Assembly: GCA_964610505.1 (NCBI GenBank)
Contig: CAZSXU010000015.1
Span: forward strand, 38,103-102,102
DNA length: 64,000 nt
Origin: CAZSXU01 sp964610505
GTDB lineage: Bacteria > Arandabacterota > Arandabacteria > JAGLYR01
Direction: 5' to 3'
A program made the translations under genes and the position numbers. The notes below the pieces were generated by a model. It made no database searches. It was not told the origin of the DNA and was given only the letters and a program-made list of their open reading frames with translations. Every line of letters begins with the position of its first letter. Within the stretch, counting starts at the first letter, position 1. This document shows, piece by piece, positions 42,005-49,784 of this stretch.

Positions 42005-44993
42005 AACGATCCGGTCGTCGGGATCGTTCTGGGCCAAGTGGGGTACGGTCCCGTGGGGAGCGACCCGAGCAGCAGCCCGGACTGGACATGGACCCCGGCA
42101 ATCCCGAATCCGGCGTGGGACGGCAACGCGTGGGGCGAGCCGGACAACGACGAGTATATGGCCGATCTCATCCTGCCTGCCGTTACAGGGGACTACGACT
42201 ACTGCTTCCGGTTCTCGGGCGACGTCGGGGTAACCTGGCTCTACGGGGATCTGGCTACCGGCGCGCCGGGCGAGGACGGCAGCGAGAACGGCTACCAATC
42301 GGATAACGCCGGCAAGATGACGGTGCTGGACGTCTGCTGCTCGGCTCCGGACAACGGAACCGGCACGGTGGATTTCCCCGCGGATTGCGACTACGACCAT
42401 CCCGCCGAGCCGATGCGGATCGTGGAGGGCCTGCCCATTGGCTCTACGCTCGAGTTGGTGGGACCGCTCACCGACTTCATCAATGTACTGAACATGCCCG
42501 GCGGGGACCTGGGCGGAGAGATCTGCACGTTTGACGCCACTCTGGACTGGACGGTCACGGGAACGGGCGACCTGGCCGGTCTGAGCCGGCATCTCTGGGT
42601 TCCTGTCTCGGGCGAGATTCACACGGGTCCCCGCAACCCGGGCGATCCGGTGCAGAGCTTTGCCGCGAAGATCGTGAACTTGTCGGGCGAGCTCTTCGGT
42701 GATCCCGATTTCTGCACGCTCCGTTTCAGGTGCGGCAGCAGTCAGGGACTGCCCTGTGCGGGACAGACGACACTGACCGAACTCCCGAGCGGCGATTTTG
42801 CCGTCGACAGCTTCTTCGACATCACCTACGAGATCGAATTCGAAGGATGTCCCGACAGCCAGCTGGCCGACATGAGCGGCACTACGGGCAACACGGTTCC
42901 TCGAACAACGTGCGATGATTTCTACAGCGTCGACTGGTGCCGCCTCCAGTGGCCTCCGACAATCGAGGACTACGAAGGTACGGACGTCACGGTCTACGGG
43001 CGGTTCTACATCGCCGGTCTCACCGATCTGTCCTCCGGCAACGATCCGGCCCCCGGGAGGGTGCGGCTGCAGGTCGGCTATTTCGGCCCGGGCAGCGACC
43101 CGTTTGAAGCTCCGCCGGCCGCCTGGACCGACGGGGTTCCGAATCCAGGCTGGGACGCCGTCGCCGCGGGGGAGCCAAATAACGATGAGTACCTGGTGAC
43201 GCTCACACTCCCGACCGGAGCCGGAGATTACGATTACTGTGTTCGCGTCTCCGGTGACGCCGGGAGTACGTGGCTCTATGGAGATCTGGATACCGGCCAG
43301 GCGGGTGAGGACGGCAGCGAGAACGGGTACCAATCGGAGAATGCCGGCAAGATGGTGGTCATCGAGCTCTGCTGCTCGGCGCCCGATAATGGCACCGGCA
43401 CGGTCGATTTCCCGCCGGCCTGCGACTACGATCGTCCGTCCATGCCCATGAGGATTGTCCAGGGTTTGCCGCCGGAGACCACGATCGAACTGGTCGGGCC
43501 GATCACGGACTTCATTAGTGTCGTGAACGTGCCCGGCGGAGACCTGGGCGGCGAGATCTGCACGTTTGATGCCACTCTGGACTGGACGGCCACGGGAACG
43601 GGCGCAATGGCCGGTTTCAGCCGGCACCTCAGTGTTCCCATCTCGGGTGAGATTCACATTGGTCCCCGCAATCCGGGTGATCCGATCCAGAGTTTCCCCG
43701 CCAAAGTCGTGAATCTCTCGGGCGAGCTCTTCGGCGATCCTGATTTCTGCACGCTCCGTTTCCGGTGCGGCAGCAGCCAGGGGTTGCCCTCTGCGGGACA
43801 GACGACGCTGACCGAGCTTCCGAGCGGCGACTTCGCCGTGGATAGTTTCTTCGACATTATGTATGAGGTCGAGTTTGAAGGGTGTCCGGACAGCCAGCTG
43901 GCCGATATGAGCGGCACTACGAGCGACACGGTGCCGCGGACGACGTGCGATGATTTCTACGACATCGACTGGTGTCGTCTGCAGTACCCGCCCACCATCC
44001 AGGAGTATTCGGGAACGGATGTCACGGTCTACGGACGGGTCTACATCGAAGGCCTGACGGACCAGTCCACGGGCAATGACCCGTCCCCGGGGACGGTACA
44101 GGGCCAAGTTGGCTTTTTCGGCCCCGGAAGCGATCCGTTCGACGCTCCGCCGGCCGTCTGGACGGACGCCATTCCGAATCCAGGCTGGGACGCCGTCGCC
44201 GCGGGAGAGCCGGACAACGACGAATACATGGCCACCCTGACGGTGCCTACGCCCGACGGCTACTACGACTACTGCTTCCGATTCTCCGGGGACGCAGGGG
44301 CGACCTGGCTCTACGGGGATCTGGATACGGGCGTCGCGGGCGAGGACGGGAGCGAGAACGGGTACCAATTCGAGAATGCAGGCAAGATGACGGCGGTCAA
44401 GGTGTGCTGCCCGTCGCCGGACAATGGGACCGGCACGATCGATATGCCGCCCTCCTGTGACTATGCCAACCCGGGCGATCCGATGATGATCGCCGACGGG
44501 CTGCCGCCGGACGCCACGATCGAGCTGGCCGGCCCACTGACCGATATCATCAGACTCGGGACGATACCGGGCGGGACGCTGGGAGGAGAAATCCACGCGT
44601 TTGACGCGACCCTGGAGTGGGTGGCAACCGGAACCGGGGCGATGGCAGGATTCAGCCGGTTCCTCTCGATGCCGGTCACCGGTGAGATTCACACCGGGCC
44701 GCGCAATCCGGGGGATCCGGTGCAGACGTTCGGCGCGGATCTGTTCCGTCTGGATGGCGTGCTCTATGGGGATCCGGACTTCTGCGCTCTCGCCATCAGA
44801 GCCGGAACCGATTACGGACTTCCGTGTCCGGGATCGACGACGCTCACCCAACTTCCGAGCGGCGATTTCGCTGTGGACAGTTTCTTCGACATTACCTACC
44901 AGATCGACTTCGAGGGCTGTCCTGGGAGCCCGCTGGATGAGATGATGGGGACGACGACGCACACGGTCTGGCGGTCGACATGCTGGAATCCGA
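42005..44993 (+). repeat. Three tandem 1035-bp (345-aa) repeats
   Basis: Repeat starts at 42005, 43040 and 44075 (period 1035 bases) each begin with an Asn-Asp-Pro codon pattern. Copies 1 and 2 are about 85 % identical in protein by eye, and copy 3 diverges more in its second half. The segments PDFCTLRFRCGSSQGLP and PSGDFAVDSFFDI are almost unchanged in copies 1-2. Confidence 0.92.
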
Positions 44994-45316
44994 CGGACGT
45001 GGCTGATGTTGCGAGACCGGAGGTGGTGTCTCGCCTGACACTTATGCCGAATACGCCCAACCCGTTCAGCGTCGTGACGAGCATCCACTACGCGCTGCCG
45101 AGCCGAATGGCCGACGGACCCGTGACGCTCAAGATCTACAACGTGTCCGGCCGTCTGGTCCGAACGCTGGTGGATGCGTCTCAGGCCGAGGGGCCGTACA
45201 ACGTCACCTGGGACGGGAGGGATCGGCACGGAAGACCCGTGGCCGCGGGGATCTACTTCTGCCGTCTGAGCGCCGCCGGGGAAGCCGTGACGCAGCGGAT
45301 GGTGTTGTTGAGGTAG
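42005..45316 (+). CDS. Secreted tandem-repeat protein with C-terminal sorting tail, 5' end in gap
   Basis: The visible 1103 residues are three copies of a 345-residue unit (see repeat entry). Each contains a DVTVYGRVYIEGLTD / GSDP / GEPDNDEYM / WLYGDLDTG module, a CC pair, and a TFDATLDWTATGTG-GEIHTGPRNPGDP beta module. A tail follows: PNTPNPFSVVTSIHYALP, LVRTLVD, WDGRDRHGRP and RMVLLR, the FlgD-like sorting type. The signal peptide and start codon must lie in the N gap. The function is unknown. The architecture suits an extracellular adhesin or carbohydrate-binding protein, but that is inference. Confidence 0.9.
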   Translation, partial: NDPVVGIVLGQVGYGPVGSDPSSSPDWTWTPAIPNPAWDGNAWGEPDNDEYMADLILPAVTGDYDYCFRFSGDVGVTWLYGDLATGAPGEDGSENGYQSDNAGKMTVLDVCCSAPDNGTGTVDFPADCDYDHPAEPMRIVEGLPIGSTLELVGPLTDFINVLNMPGGDLGGEICTFDATLDWTVTGTGDLAGLSRHLWVPVSGEIHTGPRNPGDPVQSFAAKIVNLSGELFGDPDFCTLRFRCGSSQGLPCAGQTTLTELPSGDFAVDSFFDITYEIEFEGCPDSQLADMSGTTGNTVPRTTCDDFYSVDWCRLQWPPTIEDYEGTDVTVYGRFYIAGLTDLSSGNDPAPGRVRLQVGYFGPGSDPFEAPPAAWTDGVPNPGWDAVAAGEPNNDEYLVTLTLPTGAGDYDYCVRVSGDAGSTWLYGDLDTGQAGEDGSENGYQSENAGKMVVIELCCSAPDNGTGTVDFPPACDYDRPSMPMRIVQGLPPETTIELVGPITDFISVVNVPGGDLGGEICTFDATLDWTATGTGAMAGFSRHLSVPISGEIHIGPRNPGDPIQSFPAKVVNLSGELFGDPDFCTLRFRCGSSQGLPSAGQTTLTELPSGDFAVDSFFDIMYEVEFEGCPDSQLADMSGTTSDTVPRTTCDDFYDIDWCRLQYPPTIQEYSGTDVTVYGRVYIEGLTDQSTGNDPSPGTVQGQVGFFGPGSDPFDAPPAVWTDAIPNPGWDAVAAGEPDNDEYMATLTVPTPDGYYDYCFRFSGDAGATWLYGDLDTGVAGEDGSENGYQFENAGKMTAVKVCCPSPDNGTGTIDMPPSCDYANPGDPMMIADGLPPDATIELAGPLTDIIRLGTIPGGTLGGEIHAFDATLEWVATGTGAMAGFSRFLSMPVTGEIHTGPRNPGDPVQTFGADLFRLDGVLYGDPDFCALAIRAGTDYGLPCPGSTTLTQLPSGDFAVDSFFDITYQIDFEGCPGSPLDEMMGTTTHTVWRSTCWNPTDVADVARPEVVSRLTLMPNTPNPFSVVTSIHYALPSRMADGPVTLKIYNVSGRLVRTLVDASQAEGPYNVTWDGRDRHGRPVAAGIYFCRLSAAGEAVTQRMVLLR

Positions 45317-45394
45317 TGACAAGGCGGGGCGCGAGAGTAGGTGGGTGCGTCGAGCGCCGTCGGCGGCGGATGACACGGATGTCGAGATGACATA

Positions 45395-45419
45395 GGGGCG
45401 GTGCAGTAAGCACCGCCCC
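45395..45419. terminator. Hairpin between convergent secreted-protein genes
   Basis: A perfect ten-base stem GGGGCGGTGC/GCACCGCCCC with loop AGTAA lies between convergent stops at 45316 and 45464. No T-run is present. Confidence 0.6.
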
Positions 45420-45463
45420 GGGACGTTGTGCCGCAGGTGCACCGAGGCGAGAGTGTCTCGATT

Positions 45464-46210
45464 CTACCGATATCGCTCCTTGACGGATGACCACGTACAC
45501 GGCTCGACGGCGCTCCACTCGCCGCCAAAGACACAGCCCGAACAACTGGAGACGTCGACGATGTCCGTCGCAAGACCGGCCGAGCACTCCATCACGCAGA
45601 TGTGAGGTTCCGTCTTGCCGCCGTACGTGCTCGCGCAGAAGGTCAACGTGAAGGGCGAGAAGGACGGCAGAAAGCTCCAGTTAAACGCGAAGTGTGCAAA
45701 GGGATAGATCCTGCACGATTCCACGGGCGCGCCGTCAATGGGGCAGGGACGGAGCCGCACCCGAGTTCCCGTCGTATCGCACCCGCCGCCCTCGAATCCC
45801 CAGCTCACCATGCCGCTTGCACCGAAGGGAAAACCGGGGTCTGAGAACACAACGGCGTGGTTGGGATCTTCCCATTGGATTGGAGGTGGGCTGGGTGAAC
45901 CGGGACCGGTGGGCCATCCTTCGATCGTGAACTCAACCCCGCTGATGGCCTCTACGTCGTATACGCAGATGATGCAGTGCCCGCAATAGCCTGACGCAGC
46001 CAGATCCTGTAGCGAAAGATCTCGGTCGATGTCGCCGACGACCAGATCCGCAAGCGCCGTCGTGTAGAGATCCTCGAGATAGCCCGTCTCGGCGATCAGA
46101 TGCATGCAGAGTTTGGCGTCGGGATTCTGGCCCGCAGCGGCGGGTCCCGAGATCATCACTCCCAAGATCACACCGAGGATTCCTGCGGACGCACGAGAAT
46201 GGATTCTCAT
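45464..46210 (-). CDS. Secreted Cys-rich protein, unknown function
   Basis: This is a 248-residue exported protein. The ATG at 46210 gives the signal MRIHSRASAGILGVILGVMI with a probable AAA-G cleavage site. The frame is open to 46345, but the extension is unlike a signal. I do not recognise the mature part. It has paired cysteines (CGHCIIC, CSAG, CSGCVFGG), Pro-rich turns (SPSPPPIQW) and beta strands. It lacks the sorting tail of its neighbours. The gene is convergent with the repeat protein and shares a hairpin with it. Confidence 0.65.
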   Translation of the reverse strand: MRIHSRASAGILGVILGVMISGPAAAGQNPDAKLCMHLIAETGYLEDLYTTALADLVVGDIDRDLSLQDLAASGYCGHCIICVYDVEAISGVEFTIEGWPTGPGSPSPPPIQWEDPNHAVVFSDPGFPFGASGMVSWGFEGGGCDTTGTRVRLRPCPIDGAPVESCRIYPFAHFAFNWSFLPSFSPFTLTFCASTYGGKTEPHICVMECSAGLATDIVDVSSCSGCVFGGEWSAVEPCTWSSVKERYR

Positions 46211-46931
46211 TGAAGATTCCCGGTCAGTGGTTGTCAACGGACTGTAAACACCCCTCACGAAACACAGATCCTCATTGCAGGACCACCGAATGACGGTGGG
46301 TTCGAATCCGCGAGAACGGGCGGAAATCCTGGTCACGGGGGACACAGTAGGGAACCCCCAGCTTCCTTCCGGCCGACTAAGACTCTATCACAGATTGCCG
46401 TCCTGTAGCAAGACTGTAGTAAGGTTGCCCGGAAATGTGCATTCTGAGCATCGGGACGGGAAATCGAATCCGGTGGCATCGTTCCGCTCGACGAGTCCGT
46501 ATCTATTTCGTAATCAATAAAGTAACTCGGTCCACCTCAAGCGGGTTTTCAGATCGCACTCTCTCCTGTTTGTGATGGTTGTTGATATTTCGAGGTGGGT
46601 GTGGTAGACTACCCACCTCGCTAAGATGAATGCTCGGGGGTACCCGATGCGACGGTGTTCCGCCACACGTTCGACTCCGCTGCTCGAGTCGTGCAAGCGC
46701 GTCTTCCCTTGCCTTTGCGCAGTCTATCCCTCAGGCGCTTCAAGGTTTCGTAGTCTTTTGAGAATCCGGTTGCACTCAACCTTTCGGCATTCTCACATGT
46801 GCCGGGAAAGGAGCGTTCTCTGACCCTTGGAATCACGTTCCGTAGAAATCGTTGGCCCTCCGCCGGCACCCGGAAGAACCGGGCCGGCGGGGAAACGCCC
46901 GATCGGGCACGATTTGGGAGGAGGCAGAACG
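46211..46931. other. 720-bp divergent intergenic region
   Basis: It lies between the secreted Cys-rich gene (minus) and the GEVED gene (plus). It carries a plus-strand promoter with a perfect inverted repeat around its -10 (separate entry). A six-base stem CCACCG/CGGTGG occurs at 46283-46299. A GGTTCGAATCC-like string near 46298 looks like a tRNA T-loop, but no tRNA surrounds it. The roughly 320-base leader from the promoter to 46932 holds no convincing gene. Confidence 0.7.
46582..46620 (+). promoter_or_regulatory. Promoter with operator-like inverted repeat, GEVED gene
   Basis: TTGATA (46582-46587) is followed after 17 bases by TAGACT (46605-46610). A perfect ten-base inverted repeat CGAGGTGGGT (46591-46600)/ACCCACCTCG (46611-46620) flanks the -10, leaving it in the ten-base loop, so a protein bound to the dyad would block or bend the promoter. 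Confidence 0.6.
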
Positions 46932-49673
46932 ATGAAGAGGACGGCCGTGTTGTGGATGGTGAGCGCAATCCTGATGTGGAGCCTGCCCGCGCAAGCGGAT
47001 TGGGACGACAATCAACCCCAAAAGTGGGTCCAGTATCCGGATCTCACCGAGCTGGGCATCGATGTGAACGCCACGTCTCAGGATTTCACGCAGGGATTCA
47101 TCCTCGCGGACGATTTCGAGTGCACCGAGGAGGGCCTGATTACGGGAATTCATATCTGGGGATCGTGGAAGGGTGACTACTATCCCTGGGCTCAGGATCC
47201 GAGCGCCGTGACCTTCATCCTGAGTCTCCACGCGGACATCCCGGCCTCCCAGAGCCCGACGGGCTACAGCATGCCTGGCGATCCGCTCTGGGTGCAGACA
47301 TTCGTCCCTGGTGACTTCACGGCCCGCAGATGGAACTGGGGCGTTTGGGAGGGATGGCTGGATCCGCCGGACGTCTACAGCCCGGCTGCGGATTCGGTGT
47401 GTTGGCAGTATAACTTTGAGATTGATCCGGAGGATGCGTTTTACCAGACCGGGGACCCCGACCAGCCGGTGGTCTACTGGTTGGACGTCCAGGCCATACC
47501 CGAGGACCAGGAGACCTACTTCGGCTGGAAGACGTCGATCAATCACTGGAATGATGCGGCCGTCTGGGCATGGGGAGCGGAACCCTACTCGGGGAGCTGG
47601 ACGGATCTCAAGTATCCCTTGGGACACGAGCAAGAGGGGCAGCGGATCGATCTGGCCTTCGTCATCGTGGGAGAGGATCAGCCCGACGAGCTGGACTTCG
47701 GGGACGCGCCGGACGGCGCGGCCGCCCCGGGGTATCCCACGCTTCTCATGAACACGGGCGCGAACCACGTCATCGCCGGCCCCTGGCTTGGTGACGATAC
47801 GGATGTCCCGGACGCGGAGGGAGACGGGCAACCGGACCCGGATGCCAAGGGGGACGACAACGACGGGAACGACGATGAGGACGGGGTTCAAATTCCCACA
47901 CTCGTTCAGGGTACGGCCAATACCATCACGTACGAGGTGAACGGCGGTGGTGGTGTGGTGGAGGCATGGATCGACTGGGACGGGGACCAGACGTGGGTGG
48001 CGACCGAGATGATCGTGGGCGGTTCCTTCCTGGCGGACGGGAATCACTCGGTCGTCGTTACGGCGCCGCTGGGTTCGGTGGTTGGGCAGACCTTCGCCCG
48101 GTTCCGCATCAGTACGGCCGGAGGATTGCCCCCCGAGGGACCCGCCGGTGACGGTGAGGTCGAGGATCACGAGGTGTTCATCGAGGAAGAACCGGACCTC
48201 TGGGACTTCGGCGACGCGCCGGAGATTCCGGGCAGCCCGGGTTATCCGACGAGACTCGCCAACAACGGAGCCCGGCACTTCCCCAACGGGCCGTTCTTTG
48301 ATGACTCGACGTTCTTGGGATTGGGGACTCCGGACTCGGATCTTGACGGGCAACCCGACCCGAATGCCTTGGGCGACGACAACGACGGGAACGACGACGA
48401 AGAGGGCGTCCAGATCCCGGTTCTGGTCCAGGGCCAGACCTCGACCATCACGTTCTACGTCAACGGCGGGGGGGGCGTGGTTGAAGCCTGGCTGGACTTC
48501 AACGGCGATACGATGTGGCAGGGGTTCGAGCAGATCGTGAACGGACTGTACGCGGACGGAACCCACTCGGTCAACATCACCACGCCGGTGACCGCCGCCG
48601 TCGGTCAGACGTTCGCGCGTTTCCGGATCAGCGCGTTGGGTGGGCTTACACCTGTTGGACCCGCCGGTAACGGCGAGGTCGAGGACCACGAAGTCTGGAT
48701 CGAAGAGGACGAGACCTACAAGTGGCTCCAGAGACCGGATCTGAACGAGACGGGCATCGACGTCAACGCGACGGAACCGTACATCCTTGCGGACGATTTC
48801 CTCTGCACGGAACCCGGATGGATTACGGAAGTGCACGTTTGGGGATCCTGGATGAACGACTGGATCCCCTACGGAGAAATGCCGGGCGCGGTGACCTTTA
48901 CGCTGAGCTTCCACAAGGATATCCCGGACTCCATGAGCCCGACGGAATACAGCATGCCGGGCGATCCCGTTTGGGTCCGGACCTTCTATCCGGGAGAGTT
49001 CACCGTTCAGAGGTGGGCGGAGAACCTCGAGGAAGGCTGGATGACCCCGCCGGACAGCTACTTCTGGCCGGGAGATACCGTGTGCTGGCTGTACTCGTTC
49101 TTCATCGATGAGGATGACGCGTTCCACCAGGACGGCACGGAAGCGGAGCCGATGGTCTACTGGCTGGACGTCCAGGCCGAGCCGGAGGACGCCGACGCCT
49201 GGTTCGGGTGGAAGACCTCTCTGGATCACTGGAACGACGACGCCGTATGGGGAGATGGGATTGAACCGTACTTCGGTCCCTGGTTCGAGCTGATCTATCC
49301 GCCGAACCATGAGTTCACCGGGGACTCCATCGATCTGGCGTTCCTGCTTCGGGCTGAACCCAGCACCGACGTGGGGGAGAGCGATGGAATTCGGTCCGAG
49401 CTCGGGTTGTTCCAGAACGTGCCGAACCCGTTCAATCCCGAGACGGCGATCGATTACTCCCTCGCCGCCGTCGGCCCGGTGAGCCTGCAGATCTATGATG
49501 TGAAGGGTCGTCTGGTTCGGGATCTGGTGGAGGGCGTGCAATCCGCCGGCCGTCATACGGCGACCTGGGACGGCAAGGACGGCAACGGGCGCGAGCTCCC
49601 GACGGGCGTCTACTTCTACCGTCTCAAGACCGGCGATTTCGAGGCGACGAAGAAGATGCTGTTGCTCAAGTAG
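46932..49673 (+). CDS. Secreted GEVED-domain protein with mirrored domain order and sorting tail
   Basis: This 913-residue protein has signal peptide MKRTAVLWMVSAILMWSLPAQA, then an all-beta domain (KWVQYPDLTELGIDVNATSQ to WNWGVW), a GEVED domain (DFGDAPDGAAAPGYPTLLMN to GEVEDHEVFIEE), a second GEVED (DFGDAPEIPG to GEVEDHEVWIEE) and a second copy of the first domain (KWLQRPDLNETGIDVNATEP). The order is therefore A-B-B-A. The tail VPNPFNPETAIDYSLA, RLVRDLVEG, WDGKDGNGREL and KMLLLK follows. GEVED modules occur in adhesins and other secreted FCB proteins. The A domain I cannot name. Confidence 0.9.
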   Translation: MKRTAVLWMVSAILMWSLPAQADWDDNQPQKWVQYPDLTELGIDVNATSQDFTQGFILADDFECTEEGLITGIHIWGSWKGDYYPWAQDPSAVTFILSLHADIPASQSPTGYSMPGDPLWVQTFVPGDFTARRWNWGVWEGWLDPPDVYSPAADSVCWQYNFEIDPEDAFYQTGDPDQPVVYWLDVQAIPEDQETYFGWKTSINHWNDAAVWAWGAEPYSGSWTDLKYPLGHEQEGQRIDLAFVIVGEDQPDELDFGDAPDGAAAPGYPTLLMNTGANHVIAGPWLGDDTDVPDAEGDGQPDPDAKGDDNDGNDDEDGVQIPTLVQGTANTITYEVNGGGGVVEAWIDWDGDQTWVATEMIVGGSFLADGNHSVVVTAPLGSVVGQTFARFRISTAGGLPPEGPAGDGEVEDHEVFIEEEPDLWDFGDAPEIPGSPGYPTRLANNGARHFPNGPFFDDSTFLGLGTPDSDLDGQPDPNALGDDNDGNDDEEGVQIPVLVQGQTSTITFYVNGGGGVVEAWLDFNGDTMWQGFEQIVNGLYADGTHSVNITTPVTAAVGQTFARFRISALGGLTPVGPAGNGEVEDHEVWIEEDETYKWLQRPDLNETGIDVNATEPYILADDFLCTEPGWITEVHVWGSWMNDWIPYGEMPGAVTFTLSFHKDIPDSMSPTEYSMPGDPVWVRTFYPGEFTVQRWAENLEEGWMTPPDSYFWPGDTVCWLYSFFIDEDDAFHQDGTEAEPMVYWLDVQAEPEDADAWFGWKTSLDHWNDDAVWGDGIEPYFGPWFELIYPPNHEFTGDSIDLAFLLRAEPSTDVGESDGIRSELGLFQNVPNPFNPETAIDYSLAAVGPVSLQIYDVKGRLVRDLVEGVQSAGRHTATWDGKDGNGRELPTGVYFYRLKTGDFEATKKMLLLK

Positions 49674-49698
49674 CGCGTGATCGGAGGGTTCTCGCGAG

Positions 49699-49730
49699 AA
49701 GCCCCCCGGCCGTCTCTGGCCGGGGGGCTT
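49699..49730. terminator. Bidirectional terminator between convergent genes
   Basis: A perfect thirteen-base stem AAGCCCCCCGGCC/GGCCGGGGGGCTT with loop GTCTCT lies between convergent stops at 49673 and 49785. CTTCCATGTCTG follows on the plus strand. Confidence 0.85.
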
Positions 49731-49784
49731 CTTCCATGTCTGTAGTTAAGCGGGTGGCGCGGCTCGGTGGTCGCCGATCGATGC

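Noticed and set aside
41594..45442. A long minus-strand frame running through the N gap and the repeat gene
   Set aside because: It is open only because N bases cannot be read as stops and because the repeats are GC-rich. The plus strand has the promoter and the sorting tail.
46283..46320. tRNA-like T-loop string GGTTCGAATCC
   Set aside because: The T-stem does not pair, and no acceptor, D or anticodon arms fit around it in either strand.
46621..46968. A 115-residue minus-strand frame in the GEVED leader with an Arg/Lys-rich helix
   Set aside because: It overlaps the start of the GEVED gene, has no ribosome site, and the composition fits chance.
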